A stretch of 64,000 nucleotides of DNA from Desulfomicrobium sp. UBA5193 (GCA_002412965.1 DHWB01000003.1:176504-240503); one strand, 5' to 3'; numbered from the stretch's first letter, positions 32,822-42,316 are shown. Made by a program: numbers and translations. The notes: generated by a model from the letters alone, not told the origin.

Positions 32822-33934
32822 TTACGTGTCATAGACGGCTTCAAATCGGGCCTTGTACGCCTGAAACGTTCCGTCCTTAATCGCTTGTCTGGCGCCTGTG
32901 ACCACCTGGAGAAAAAATGCCAGGTTGTGGATCGTGTTCAGCCGGTAGGACAGAATCTCCTGGGCCTGGTAAAGGTGTCTCAGATACGCCTTGCTGAAGT
33001 TTTGGCAGGTGTAGCAGGAACACTCCGGATCCAGGGGGCTGTCGTCCTCGGTGTATTCGGCCCGTTTGATGTTGACCTTGCCTTGGGACGTGAAAAGGGT
33101 CCCGTTGCGGGCATTGCGTGTCGGCATCACGCAGTCGAACATGTCGATGCCCGCGTCGATGCCGCGCACGATGTCGAGCGGGGTGCCCACGCCCATGAGG
33201 TAGCGGGGCTTGTCAGCTGGCAGGAGCGGGGCGCTGTGGTAGAGGATGTCCATCATCTCGGTCTTGGATTCCCCAACGCTGAGGCCTCCTAGCGCATAAC
33301 CGTCAAAGGGGATGTCGAGCAGCTGGCGAATGCTCTCCTCCCGCAGGTCCTTGAAGAAGCCGCCCTGGCCGATGCCGAACAGGAGCTGATCGCCGCTGCC
33401 CTGGGGGTATGCGGCCCTGCAGCGGGCCGCCCAGCGGGTGGTCAGTCCCAGAGAATTTTTGGTGTACTCGTAATCAGCGCCGTAGGGCACGCACTCGTCC
33501 AAAACCATCATGATGTCAGAGCCCAGGTTCTTCTGGATGGAGATGACCTTTTCGGGGGTGAAGACGTGTTTTGAACCGTCAATATGGGAGGAGAAGGCCA
33601 CCCCCTCCTCGGACAGCTTGCGCAGGCCCGAGAGACTGAAGACCTGGAAGCCGCCCGAGTCCGTCAGGATGGGTCGGTCCCAGTGCATGAATTTGTGCAA
33701 TCCGCCGCGCCGGGCGATCATTTCATCGCCGGGGCGCAGATACAGATGGTAGGTGTTGCCGAGGATGATGCGTGCGCCGAGGCCCTTCAGATCCTGAGGG
33801 CAGACGGCCTTGACCGTTCCCTGGGTGCCGACGGGCATGAAAATGGGGGTGGGAATGACGCCATGGGCGGTTTGTAATTCTCCTGCCCTGGCCTTGCCGT
33901 CCGTACTGTGAATGCTGAATTTTCCGATATGCAT
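32822..33934 (-). CDS. tgt: tRNA-guanine transglycosylase
   Basis: Exchanges G34 of GUN-anticodon tRNAs for preQ1 in queuosine synthesis. 370 residues, normal length. Seen are LTDSGGFQVFSL with the active-site Asp, the GIGQGG loop, VMPTRNARNG with the nucleophilic Asp region (FDCVMPTR), and the zinc site CSCYTC with a distal His. The start at 33934 gives the standard N-terminus MHIGKFSIHSTDG; the open frame continues upstream through nth without Tgt similarity. It begins 11 nt after nth. Confidence 0.96.
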   Translation of the reverse strand: MHIGKFSIHSTDGKARAGELQTAHGVIPTPIFMPVGTQGTVKAVCPQDLKGLGARIILGNTYHLYLRPGDEMIARRGGLHKFMHWDRPILTDSGGFQVFSLSGLRKLSEEGVAFSSHIDGSKHVFTPEKVISIQKNLGSDIMMVLDECVPYGADYEYTKNSLGLTTRWAARCRAAYPQGSGDQLLFGIGQGGFFKDLREESIRQLLDIPFDGYALGGLSVGESKTEMMDILYHSAPLLPADKPRYLMGVGTPLDIVRGIDAGIDMFDCVMPTRNARNGTLFTSQGKVNIKRAEYTEDDSPLDPECSCYTCQNFSKAYLRHLYQAQEILSYRLNTIHNLAFFLQVVTGARQAIKDGTFQAYKARFEAVYDT

Positions 33935-33945
33935 GTTCGCTTTGG

Positions 33946-34614
33946 TTACGTTGTGGGTGTAACGGAACGGGTGGTAACCCCGCTCCGCGGACAGAGGTCG
34001 CCGAGTTCGCAGGTGCCGCACGCAGGTTTGCGGGCCGTGCAGACCTCGCGGCCGAAAAGGACCAGATAATGGTTGACCGCGCCCCAGCTTTTTTGCGGGA
34101 AAAGTTTGAGCAGATCCTGTTCGACCTTGTCCGGGTTGGTTTGTCCGGTCAACCCGAGGCGAAAGCAGATTCGCTTGACGTGGGTGTCCACGGCGATGCC
34201 CGCATGCACGCCGAAGGCGTTGGAGAGTACCACGTTGGCCGTCTTGCGAGCCACGCCCGGCAGGGTCAGCATTTCGGCCATGGTTCTGGGCACCTCGCCG
34301 CCATAGTGCGTCACGATCTTCACTGCCGAGGCACGCAGGTTTTTGGCCTTGTTGCGAAAGAACCCGGTGGAGTGGATCACGCGCTCGATCTCGCGCGTGT
34401 CCGCATGCGCCATCTGCTCCACGTTTTTCCAGGTCGCGAAAAGCTCGGGCGTGACCAGATTGACCCTCACGTCCGTGCACTGGGCGGACAGGATCGTTGC
34501 CACCAGCAGTTCCCATGGTGAGGACCAGTGCAGCTGCGTCCTGGGGCTGGGATAACGCTGGGCCAAACGCTTTTCAACGCTTCGTGCCCGCGCGGGGATG
34601 GATGAAACAGACAT
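33946..34614 (-). CDS. nth: Endonuclease III
   Basis: Base-excision repair glycosylase/AP lyase for oxidised pyrimidines, 222 residues. It has the helix-hairpin-helix LPGVARKTANVV with the catalytic Lys, the catalytic Asp in AVDTHVKR, and the [4Fe-4S] ligand set C-x6-C-x2-C-x5-C (CTARKPACGTCELGDLC) near the C-terminus. The start at 34614 has GGAG 6 nt upstream; a GTG at 34626 is the alternative. It is probably co-transcribed with tgt. Confidence 0.95.
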   Translation of the reverse strand: MSVSSIPARARSVEKRLAQRYPSPRTQLHWSSPWELLVATILSAQCTDVRVNLVTPELFATWKNVEQMAHADTREIERVIHSTGFFRNKAKNLRASAVKIVTHYGGEVPRTMAEMLTLPGVARKTANVVLSNAFGVHAGIAVDTHVKRICFRLGLTGQTNPDKVEQDLLKLFPQKSWGAVNHYLVLFGREVCTARKPACGTCELGDLCPRSGVTTRSVTPTT

Positions 34615-34705
34615 GCGGTGCTCCACGTGCTTTTGGGTCTGAAGGCGCCGAGCCTTGCCTGACAGTTTTTTTCGGCAACCTCAAGTTTTTTGCATGGAGA
34701 CAAAG

Positions 34706-35074
34706 ATGGGACAGATTCTGGTCTATATGACGGCTCCGGATCAGGATGTCGCGATTCGGATCGGGCAGTCGTTGCTCGAAAATCGTTTGGCGGCGTGCGT
34801 CAACATCATGCCTGTGGCGCAGTCCATGTACTGGTGGGACGGCGCGATCCAGCGCGAGACCGAGACCGTGTTTTTGGCAAAAACCGAGGACTCGCTTTTT
34901 GAGAGCCTCAAGACTTGTGTTCTTGGCCTTCATCCTTATGAAGTTCCTTGTATCGTGGCCATGGCTATCGACCAGGGACACGAGCCTTTTTTGAGCTGGA
35001 TCAGTGAGCAGACGCGAACCCTGTCAGAGAAAGACGCTCAAAATGAGTTGACTGGGCAAATAAAACGTTCATAG
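34706..35074 (+). CDS. cutA: CutA1 divalent cation tolerance protein
   Basis: 122 residues of the trimeric CutA1 family, linked to copper/divalent metal tolerance though its exact role is unsettled. Family residues include LAACVNIMP, SMYWWDGAIQRETE and HPYEVPCIVAM. The start at 34706 (MGQILVYMTAP) has GGAG 6 nt upstream; an ATG at 34694 is possible. It lies head to head with nth, so the two share an upstream region of about 90 nt. Confidence 0.93.
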   Translation: MGQILVYMTAPDQDVAIRIGQSLLENRLAACVNIMPVAQSMYWWDGAIQRETETVFLAKTEDSLFESLKTCVLGLHPYEVPCIVAMAIDQGHEPFLSWISEQTRTLSEKDAQNELTGQIKRS

Positions 35075-35111
35075 CAATGCGCAACGCATAATTGAGGAGG
35101 AGACCCCTTTC

Positions 35112-36446
35112 GTGAGGTTTCATATATTGACCTTTGGATGCCAGATGAACGTGGCCGACGCCGACTGGTTGACCCAGGCCCTGGTTTCCAGGGGCTGGAC
35201 CGCAGCTGAGGAGTCCGATGCCCAGGTTTTTGTGGTCACCACATGCAGCGTGCGGGAAAAGCCCGAACAGAAAGTGTACTCGCTACTTGGCCGTCTCAAG
35301 AGCCATGTCGACCGGGATCCGAATGTTTTTGTGGCCGTGGGAGGTTGCGTGGCCCAGCAGATCGGCGAAGAATTCTGGAATCGATTTCCCTTTGTCCGTT
35401 TGGTCTTTGGCACCGACGGCACCGCCATGGTACCGCAAGCTCTGGATCGGCTCATGGCGGATTCGGGGCTTCGGATCAGCCTGCTCGATTTTCTGGACCA
35501 TTATCCGGAGCGCGAACAACCCGAGGGTGGAACGGTCGGGGCGCAGGCCTTTGTGAACATCATGCAGGGATGCGATAATTTTTGCACCTACTGCATCGTG
35601 CCTTTCACTCGTGGACGGCAAAAATCGCGCAGCTCCGACGCGGTCGTAGCCGAATGTGAAGCCCTGGTACGGCGTGGCGCACGCGAGTTGACGCTTTTGG
35701 GACAGAACGTGAACAGCTATGGGCAGGACAAGCATGGAGACGGAACGTCCTTTGCAGGCCTGCTGGGGCGTATTTCGGCCATACCTGGCCTCGCGCGGCT
35801 GAAGTTCACGACATCGCACCCCAAGGACATCGCCCCGGAAGTCGTGGCCGCGTTCGGCACATTGCCCAATCTTTGCCCGCAGCTGCACCTGCCCGTGCAG
35901 TCCGGGTCCGATGCCGTGCTGAAGGCCATGGGCCGCAAGTACACGCGAGGCCATTATCTGGAGATTGTCCAGAACCTGCGCCGGGCTTGCCCCCATATCG
36001 CCCTGACCACGGACATCATCGTCGGTTTTCCGGGGGAGACGCTCGCTGATTTTGAAGATACCCTGGAGCTGACGCGTCTGGTTCGCTACGAATCCAGCTT
36101 CTCTTTCAAATATTCCGACAGGCCAGGGGTGCGGGCCGAGAAGATGGATTTCAAGGTGCCGGAGGAAGAGAAATCCCGGCGACTGGCCGTGTTGCAGGAA
36201 CTGCAGGACCGCATCACCATGGAGGCGTTGGCCGGACTGGTGGGAGAGGAAGTCGAAGTTCTGGTCGAAGGCCCCAGCAAGATGCAGGACAGCGAGAATC
36301 TTTTTTGGCGAGGCCGGGACGGAGGAGGGCGAATTGTCAATTTTGCGTCTCCTGTGCCCCGTCTGTCGGGCAGAATGGTTCGTGTGCGCATTGCGGCCGC
36401 GAAGAAACACTCCCTTACGGGCGAGATTCGAGGTGAAGCTTGGTAG
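35112..36446 (+). CDS. miaB: tRNA-2-methylthio-N6-isopentenyladenosine synthase MiaB
   Basis: Radical-SAM methylthiotransferase acting on A37 of tRNA. 444 residues. The N-terminal UPF0004 domain has its three cluster cysteines (FGCQMN, TTCSVRE, GGCVAQ), the radical-SAM motif is CDNFCTYC, and a TRAM domain ends the protein. It starts with GTG at 35112 behind a GAGGAGGAG ribosome site. The stop overlaps the possible TTG start of the next gene. Confidence 0.95.
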   Translation: MRFHILTFGCQMNVADADWLTQALVSRGWTAAEESDAQVFVVTTCSVREKPEQKVYSLLGRLKSHVDRDPNVFVAVGGCVAQQIGEEFWNRFPFVRLVFGTDGTAMVPQALDRLMADSGLRISLLDFLDHYPEREQPEGGTVGAQAFVNIMQGCDNFCTYCIVPFTRGRQKSRSSDAVVAECEALVRRGARELTLLGQNVNSYGQDKHGDGTSFAGLLGRISAIPGLARLKFTTSHPKDIAPEVVAAFGTLPNLCPQLHLPVQSGSDAVLKAMGRKYTRGHYLEIVQNLRRACPHIALTTDIIVGFPGETLADFEDTLELTRLVRYESSFSFKYSDRPGVRAEKMDFKVPEEEKSRRLAVLQELQDRITMEALAGLVGEEVEVLVEGPSKMQDSENLFWRGRDGGGRIVNFASPVPRLSGRMVRVRIAAAKKHSLTGEIRGEAW

Positions 36447-36934
36447 ACATGATAGTTTTCGGGTTGGCGCTCGACGAAGACTCGCAGATGCCGATCCTTA
36501 TCCTTAAGGACACATCGGAAGATATCATTTTCCCCATCTGGATCGGTGCCATGGAAGCAATGTCCATTTCGATGGCGCTCAACAAGGTGGCCGTGCCCAG
36601 GCCCATGACCCATGACCTGATTCTGGGAATTCTGGAAAAGATGGGGTCCCGGCTTGAGGCCGTGGAGATCATCTCCATCCATGAAGGCACGTATTATGCC
36701 GAACTTGTGCTGCAGACAGAGGGCGGCGAGCGACGAGTCGACTGTCGACCCTCGGATTCGATCGCACTGGCGCTGCGGGCCGAGGTGCCCATCCGCGTTT
36801 CGGAGGAAGTCATCGCCCTGAACAAAACCCTGCAGAAAGGTGTGTTTCAGGAAGTGGTCAAGGGCGAGGACAGTGAGAAGTGGACGGATATTCTGTCCAA
36901 ATACAGCTTGGACGACATCAAGTACAAGATGTGA
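36440..36934 (+). CDS. Bifunctional nuclease (DUF151) domain protein
   Basis: About 161-164 residues, a single DUF151/bifunctional-nuclease domain (FPIWIGAMEAMSISMAL, the DCRPSDSIALALRAEVPI signature). Members have been reported as DNase/RNase-like, but the role in bacteria is open. The start is either TTG 36440, overlapping miaB by 7 nt and 4 nt behind AGGTG, or ATG 36449. The PHP gene follows 7 nt after the stop, and the run miaB-this-PHP looks like an operon. Confidence 0.85.
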   Translation: MVDMIVFGLALDEDSQMPILILKDTSEDIIFPIWIGAMEAMSISMALNKVAVPRPMTHDLILGILEKMGSRLEAVEIISIHEGTYYAELVLQTEGGERRVDCRPSDSIALALRAEVPIRVSEEVIALNKTLQKGVFQEVVKGEDSEKWTDILSKYSLDDIKYKM

Positions 36935-36941
36935 CCCGGCC

Positions 36942-37595
36942 GTGATCGATCTGCATACGCATTCAACCTTCAGCGATGGCAAGCTGATTCCGGCGGAATT
37001 GGCCCGCCGGGCCAAGGTGGCCGGATATCGGGCCATCGGCATCACCGACCATGCCGACGCCTCGAACATGGAGCTTATTGTTCCGCGTCTGCTCGGCATG
37101 GTCCGGGAGTATTCCATATATATGGATATAGCCATTCTGGCCGGCGTGGAACTGACCCATGTCCCTGCCGCTCTGATGGCTCAGGAAACACGGCGTGCGC
37201 GCGATCTGGGTGCGATGATCGTCGTCGCCCACGGAGAGACAATTGTCGAACCGGTAGAGCGCGGGACGAATCTTGCGGCCATCGAGGCAGGGGTGGACGT
37301 GCTGGCCCATCCCGGTCTGATCACGGTCGAAGAAGTTCGGCTTGCCGCCGAGCGGGGCGTGTTGCTTGAAATCACGACCCGCTCTGGTCACTCTTACGCC
37401 AACGGCCATGTGCTGGCCTTGGCCAGAGCGCATGGCGCCAGCGTTGTGATCAACAACGACGCCCATGCACCAAGGGATCTCGTTGATGAGGAATTGCGAC
37501 GCAAAATCGCGCTGGGATGCGGGATGACCGTGGATGAATATCGATCTGCAAATGGATGCGCCTGGGCTCTTGTGTCCCGGTGCCTTTCACTGTAG
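36942..37595 (+). CDS. PHP-domain phosphoesterase
   Basis: 217 residues starting with GTG (MIDLHTHSTFSDGKL). The four metal motifs of PHP domains are visible: HTHSTFSDG, ITDHAD, GVELTH together with VVAHGE, and NNDAHAP. Histidinol-phosphatase-type PHP proteins hydrolyse small phosphate esters or related compounds; this one is short, with only the PHP core, and the substrate is unknown. GTG is chosen because family similarity starts there and the upstream frame overlaps the preceding gene. Confidence 0.88.
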   Translation: MIDLHTHSTFSDGKLIPAELARRAKVAGYRAIGITDHADASNMELIVPRLLGMVREYSIYMDIAILAGVELTHVPAALMAQETRRARDLGAMIVVAHGETIVEPVERGTNLAAIEAGVDVLAHPGLITVEEVRLAAERGVLLEITTRSGHSYANGHVLALARAHGASVVINNDAHAPRDLVDEELRRKIALGCGMTVDEYRSANGCAWALVSRCLSL

Positions 37596-37653
37596 GGAAG
37601 CCAAAATTTGTTGTGTTGTTGATTAATCTCGTTGTGTAAAAAAGGTGATACTT

Positions 37654-38445
37654 ATGGACGCAGTGGCTCAGACAGGCGTTGTTGGACAAATGAATGTGAC
37701 CCAGACGGTCGATTCCATGCAGCAATTGGGTGCTGCAACTCAATTGGGCGGAATGTCGCAAATGGGCTTTTGGGATATGATTGCCAATGCAACTTTGGTT
37801 GTACAAGGCGTCATGTCCCTGCTGGCCTTCATGTCTCTCATCAGCTGGTCGATCATTTTTTATAAGATAGTTCAGATTCATCTCGGTCGCCGAAAGGCTC
37901 TTCAGGAACGGGCGCTGTTCCAGAACGCGACGAATCTGGCCGACGGAGTGCAGACTCTGCGCGAGCAAGGCAATTCCGCCCTGTACCCCATCGCCAAGAG
38001 AGGGCTGCAGGAATTCAGACGGCTGGAGCAGTCTGTCATCCACCCCAATCTGAAGTTCAGGGTTGCCGGGGACAATCTGCGCCGGGTGCTGGAGCAGGGC
38101 GTGAGTGAAAGTCTTGGCGAGATGTCCAAGTCTTTGGCATTCCTTGCGACCTGCGCCAATGCGGCCCCGTTCATCGGCCTTTTTGGCACGGTCTGGGGCA
38201 TCATGAATTCGTTTCATGCCATCGGCCAGATGAAGACTGCTGCCCTGGCGGCTGTCGCGCCCGGTATTTCGGAGGCCTTGGTGGCCACGGCCATCGGACT
38301 GGCCGTAGCCATTCCGGCGACCATCGCCTACAATACCTTCCTTGGCATGATCAACACAGTGCAGACGGAAATGGAATGTTTCGCCAGTGAATTTTTGAAT
38401 CGTGCTCAGCTTGAATTGCCCTGGATGAACAAGCGGAGTGAATAA
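37654..38445 (+). CDS. tolQ: TolQ, proton-channel subunit of the Tol-Pal system
   Basis: Inner-membrane protein of 263 residues with three hydrophobic segments (about 47-70, 165-190 and 205-230) and the MotA/TolQ/ExbB signature in the last two (NAAPFIGLFGTVWGIMNSF; VATAIGLAVAIPATIAYN). With TolR it uses the proton gradient to energise TolA. The first ~40 residues before helix 1 are rich in Gln, Met and Thr, longer than usual. Start at 37654 has AAAGGTGA upstream; a GTG three codons earlier is possible. Confidence 0.94.
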   Translation: MDAVAQTGVVGQMNVTQTVDSMQQLGAATQLGGMSQMGFWDMIANATLVVQGVMSLLAFMSLISWSIIFYKIVQIHLGRRKALQERALFQNATNLADGVQTLREQGNSALYPIAKRGLQEFRRLEQSVIHPNLKFRVAGDNLRRVLEQGVSESLGEMSKSLAFLATCANAAPFIGLFGTVWGIMNSFHAIGQMKTAALAAVAPGISEALVATAIGLAVAIPATIAYNTFLGMINTVQTEMECFASEFLNRAQLELPWMNKRSE

Positions 38446-38448
38446 ACC

Positions 38449-38859
38449 ATGAAGGTAAATTCAGGAACAGGATTTTTGGCGGAAATCAACGTCACGCCTT
38501 TTGTCGACGTCATGCTCGTGCTGCTCATCATTTTCATGGTGACGGCCCCGATGTTGACGCAAGGCGTGGAAGTGGACCTGCCGGAAACCAAGGCGGTGGA
38601 GTCCCTGCCCGAGGACAGTGACACAGTGGTGTTGCAGGTTCTCAAGAATGGGACCATCAAGCTGGATAAATATGAGGTCAAGATTGAAGATTTGGGGAAT
38701 CATCTCAAGCGTATGGAATTTCAGCAAGGAAAACTCCTCTATCTTCAGGCCGACAAGGATGTCGCATACGGCGTGGTCGTCAAGGTAATGGCGGAAGTCA
38801 GGGCCGCAGGCGTTCAAAAGCTGGGTGTTGTTGCGGAACCTGAGGAAGAGAAACCCTAG
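38449..38859 (+). CDS. tolR: TolR, Tol-Pal inner-membrane subunit
   Basis: 136 residues, ExbD/TolR family, with a single N-terminal helix containing the proton-path Asp (NVTPFVDVMLVLLIIFMVT) and a periplasmic domain. It begins 3 nt after tolQ and lies 14 nt before tolA. Confidence 0.94.
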   Translation: MKVNSGTGFLAEINVTPFVDVMLVLLIIFMVTAPMLTQGVEVDLPETKAVESLPEDSDTVVLQVLKNGTIKLDKYEVKIEDLGNHLKRMEFQQGKLLYLQADKDVAYGVVVKVMAEVRAAGVQKLGVVAEPEEEKP

Positions 38860-38873
38860 GAAAAGGCGTTGTC

Positions 38874-39857
38874 GTGTTCAAATCGCTGCGTCATCTGAGT
38901 TGGGTCTTTTCCATCGCCTTGCATTTGATAGTGCTCGTCGGCGGGGCCTATGTCTCCACAGGTTCACACATTAAACTCAATCTGAACAAGAGAATGTACG
39001 AGGTCGACATCGTCGGCGCGCCAAACAAGGGCAAGCCTGGCGCCAAGAGCGCACCCAAGCAGGCATCGCCCCAGGAAGCCCTGCAAAAGGCTGTTCCCAA
39101 AGAGGCTCCCGAGGTCAAGGCTCCCAAAGAGCCGAAGAAACCCGAGAAAAAGGCTGTCCCCACCGACGCGGCCAAGGCTATCCCTTTGGAGACGGAGAAC
39201 GCCACCAAGGTGGCGGAGACCAAGCCCGAGGAACCAAAGAAGGAAGAGCCCAAGAAGGAAGATCCTAAAAAAGAGGAACCGAAGAAGGAAGAGCCCAAGA
39301 AGGAAGCCAAGGACGAAAAGGCTTCCGCCAAGGCGGACTCCCAAAACGCGACCAAGCCCGAGAAGAAGGCAACCAAGGAAGAGATTCTGGCTCAAGCCCT
39401 GGGCGATGTGGGCAAGGTTGCCAAGACCGGCTCTGATGGCGCTACCAAAGGCAGCGCCAAAGGTAGTTCAAAGGATGCCCTGTCCGATGCCTTGGCCGAT
39501 CTGGGCCGGGAAGTGTCGGGACGCGGTACTCGCGGAGACGGCACAGCCGAAGACGGTGACGGTGAAGGCGTGTCTTCGGGTAGTCTGGATCAATTCTACG
39601 CCACGCAGGTCGTCAGGGCCATTCGTCAGAATTGGCGGTTTCCGAGACTCTCGAACGTCGTGCTGGCCACGACCGTGGAGTTGAAACTGAACAAGGGTGG
39701 AGAAATTTTGGCCGCGCGCATGCTGAACGGTTCCGGAAGATCCGATTTTGATGCATCGGTCATGCGTGCCGTCGAGGACACCAAGAAATTGCCGCCGTTG
39801 CCCGAAACCTTGGATGCAACGCTGGTCATAACATTTTACAATACGGAAAATCAGTAG
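38874..39857 (+). CDS. tolA: TolA/TonB-like periplasm-spanning protein
   Basis: 327 residues from a GTG start. An N-terminal membrane helix (LSWVFSIALHLIVLVGGAYV) precedes a long Lys/Glu/Pro-rich region (about 45-165) with repeated KKEEP/KKEDP units, then a Gly/Ser linker and a C-terminal TonB/TolA domain (about 240-327, YATQVVRAIRQNWRFPR). The repeats would extend through the periplasm so that the C-terminal domain contacts Pal or TolB. Identification as TolA comes from its place in the operon; the C-terminal domain is TonB-like. Confidence 0.9.
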   Translation: MFKSLRHLSWVFSIALHLIVLVGGAYVSTGSHIKLNLNKRMYEVDIVGAPNKGKPGAKSAPKQASPQEALQKAVPKEAPEVKAPKEPKKPEKKAVPTDAAKAIPLETENATKVAETKPEEPKKEEPKKEDPKKEEPKKEEPKKEAKDEKASAKADSQNATKPEKKATKEEILAQALGDVGKVAKTGSDGATKGSAKGSSKDALSDALADLGREVSGRGTRGDGTAEDGDGEGVSSGSLDQFYATQVVRAIRQNWRFPRLSNVVLATTVELKLNKGGEILAARMLNGSGRSDFDASVMRAVEDTKKLPPLPETLDATLVITFYNTENQ

Positions 39858-39866
39858 GAGACTGTC

Positions 39867-41186
39867 TTGATCAAAAAACTCTTTCTCCTTCTATGTGCTC
39901 TGCTTGTCTGCGTGGCTCCGGCTTCGGCTGCGGACGTGCTGAACATCGATATCTATGGACCGGGTCAGTCCAGGGTCAATCTTTTCGTGGCAGATCCCCT
40001 GTCCAAGGAAAGCGTGGGCTCGCTGGGCGCCATTGCAGGGAACTCTCCCGTGGACCTGCAGCAGCGCATTCATGCCAATTGCGCGTTCTTGCCGTTTTTC
40101 AACATGCTCTCGGCTCGGGATATCGTCGGTGGACCTTCGGCCGGGGGCTATGTGGCCCAGAATATGGATTTCAACAAGTTCCAGCTCTCCAGGGCTGACG
40201 TGATCGTCACCGCGGCCTGGGCTCCCCGTCCCGGCGGAGTGGGTGAGGTGGAACTGCGCGCCTACGAGGTCTATACCAAGCGCCTGATAGTGGGCAAAGG
40301 TTACAGTGTGGCCACCGAGCAACAAGTACCGGAAGTGGCCGCCCGTTTTTGTGCGGATTTGATGGAAGCCTTGACTGGCCAGGGTGACTTTTTCCGCTCG
40401 AATATCGCCTTTGTCAAAAAGGAAGGTCAGCGCAAGCAGATCTACATGGCCACTGCACAGGGTCTCAACCTGCAGAAAGTCACCAATCTGGACGGAATCT
40501 GCGTCAGTCCGGCGTGGTCTCACGACGGTCAGAAGCTGGTATTTGTTTATTTGGACAAGAAACATCATAATATGGGTGTCTGGGATCGTCAGTCCCGGTC
40601 GCTGCAAACAAAGAGATTACCCGGTAATACCCTCATCGCGCCTGCGTTCACCAAATCAGGCTCTGTTGCGATCAGTCTTGATATGAGAGGAAATCCGGAA
40701 ATTTACGAACTTAAATCCGATTTCACTGTTGGACGCGCTCTGGAAGAAAATTGGGGTATTGACATAAGCCCTGATTTTGACCGGTCCGGGCAGAAGATGG
40801 TCTTTGTTTCAAATAGATTGGGCAATCCTCATGTGTTTTTGAAAAATCTCGGCAGTGGAGAGGTGAAACGCATTTCCCTGACCGGAAAATACAATACCGG
40901 CCCGAGCATCAGTCCGGACGGTTCCCAGGTTGTTTTTGCACAGATGGTAAACGGAATTCACAAACTATTTCTGGTAGATTTGGCTACTGGGCGCGAGCGA
41001 CAGTTGACATTTGGGGCCGGTAGTGATGAAGATCCCACTTGGTCTCCAGACGGCTATTTTATAGCTTTTGCATCAAGCAGATCCGGCCCGAGCCAGATCT
41101 ATCTGACGACAAAGCATGGAGACGAACCAATTTTGATTCCAACCGGTCCGGGTGAAGCAACATCCCCGGCCTGGGGGAAATTATAG
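39867..41186 (+). CDS. tolB: TolB, periplasmic beta-propeller of the Tol-Pal system
   Basis: 439 residues, starting at TTG behind TAGGAG. A clear signal peptide (MIKKLFLLLCALLVCVAPASA) is followed by the N-terminal TolB domain (to about 170) and a six-bladed propeller with repeated (I/V)SPDG and W(S/T)PDG motifs. It binds Pal at the outer membrane. It lies 9 nt after tolA. Confidence 0.94.
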   Translation: MIKKLFLLLCALLVCVAPASAADVLNIDIYGPGQSRVNLFVADPLSKESVGSLGAIAGNSPVDLQQRIHANCAFLPFFNMLSARDIVGGPSAGGYVAQNMDFNKFQLSRADVIVTAAWAPRPGGVGEVELRAYEVYTKRLIVGKGYSVATEQQVPEVAARFCADLMEALTGQGDFFRSNIAFVKKEGQRKQIYMATAQGLNLQKVTNLDGICVSPAWSHDGQKLVFVYLDKKHHNMGVWDRQSRSLQTKRLPGNTLIAPAFTKSGSVAISLDMRGNPEIYELKSDFTVGRALEENWGIDISPDFDRSGQKMVFVSNRLGNPHVFLKNLGSGEVKRISLTGKYNTGPSISPDGSQVVFAQMVNGIHKLFLVDLATGRERQLTFGAGSDEDPTWSPDGYFIAFASSRSGPSQIYLTTKHGDEPILIPTGPGEATSPAWGKL

Positions 41187-41226
41187 TGGCAGAGGTTTGG
41201 TTTTCTTTTCGTTAATGGAGGAAGTT

Positions 41227-41766
41227 ATGAAGAAGTTAGGCATTTTTGGATTGATCGTGTTGGTGTTTTGTTTGGCCATGGCTGGCGGTTGCTCCAAAAA
41301 AGTGAGCTCCACCCCTGCTGGTGCTACCGCAGCTGGTTCCGGAGATGGTTCCGGTGCGCAGGGTGGCTTGACTGCCGCCCAGCTCGAAGCACAGCGTCTT
41401 GCTGAACTGCAGCGTCAGGCTATTGAAAAGATTGGTGCGGACAAGATTTATTTCGCATTCGATTCCAATGAGCTGTCTCAGGAATCCCGCCAGGTCCTCA
41501 CGGATAAGGCCGAACTGCTGAAGTCCAATCCTGCTCTGGCCCTGCTGATCGAAGGTCATTGTGACGATCGCGGAACCAACGAATACAACTTGGCTCTTGG
41601 CGAACGCAGAGCTCGTGCTGCTTATGAATTTCTGGTCCTGATGGGAGTTGATTCTTCCAAGATGTCCATCATCAGCTACGGTGAAGAATATCCTGCCGTG
41701 CAGGGTTCCAACGAAGCTGCCTGGTCCAAGAACAGACGCGACGAATTCAAGGCTAGCGCCAACTAG
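41227..41766 (+). CDS. pal: Pal, peptidoglycan-associated lipoprotein
   Basis: 179 residues. The lipoprotein signal ends AMAGGC (lipidated Cys at 21). A Gly/Ala/Ser linker follows, then an OmpA-like domain (about 72-179) with the peptidoglycan-binding NELSQESR, GHCDDRGTNEYNLALGERRA and RRDEF motifs. It is the last gene of the tol operon and has its own strong ribosome site (GGAGG). A terminator follows. Confidence 0.96.
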   Translation: MKKLGIFGLIVLVFCLAMAGGCSKKVSSTPAGATAAGSGDGSGAQGGLTAAQLEAQRLAELQRQAIEKIGADKIYFAFDSNELSQESRQVLTDKAELLKSNPALALLIEGHCDDRGTNEYNLALGERRARAAYEFLVLMGVDSSKMSIISYGEEYPAVQGSNEAAWSKNRRDEFKASAN

Positions 41767-41799
41767 TTCTATCCGGGAGGAGTTCACGCTCCTTTCAAG

Positions 41800-41825
41800 G
41801 CCCCACCTCGGTGGGGCTTTTTTTT
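41800..41825 (+). terminator. Rho-independent terminator of tol-pal
   Basis: GCCCCACC / GGTGGGGC stem directly followed by eight T, 34 nt after pal. Confidence 0.93.
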
Positions 41826-42316
41826 GGCCTTTGAACTGGTGTGTCTGGGGCGTGGATAAGATTTGCGGGCGGTGGTGGGGTCATTGTCGCGTCCCCGAAG
41901 CGGGAGATCGCTCCTTGTTGCGAGCGAGCATTCACTCCTTCCGATTATCGGCTCACGGGGAATGAGTCTGGGTGTCACTTCAGAGAACGAGAAAACGAGC
42001 GTGCGTTTACTCGGTCGGGTTCGTGTCCGCATGAGTGCGTCCATGCATTTTTCAGGACCCGTAGACTATTCGAGACGCGGAATTGAACTTCTCTTAGAGT
42101 GGAGCGTAGCGCGCAAGCTGGCAGGCGTACTCGGTGTGCGCGGATCGTGTTCTGGTGGAAGGTTTGAATGATTCCAATCCACAGCCGAGACGACTCCGCT
42201 GCGGATTGGAAAGAGGGATCTAAAAGAACGATGGATCATGGGTTGGAAAGCGCTGCGGGATGGCTGAGCGCTTTCTGGTGCCAGGGTATTTCGGCGGAAC
42301 CTGGGGCGTCCATGGA
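41826..42316. other. 490-bp intergenic region between pal and mdoH
   Basis: No protein with recognisable features on either strand. Two perfect hairpins lie near the mdoH end: TTCCAATCC (42172-42180) with GGATTGGAA (42203-42211), and GAAAGCGCT (42246-42254) with AGCGCTTTC (42267-42275). The second, on the - strand, may end the mdo transcript. The part at 41830-42160 shows nothing I can name. Confidence 0.5.

Noticed and set aside
39230..39310. Repeats coding KKEEP units in tolA, first suspected as a DNA repeat array
   Set aside because: They are the normal Lys/Glu/Pro-rich spacer of TolA/TonB proteins, not a separate element.
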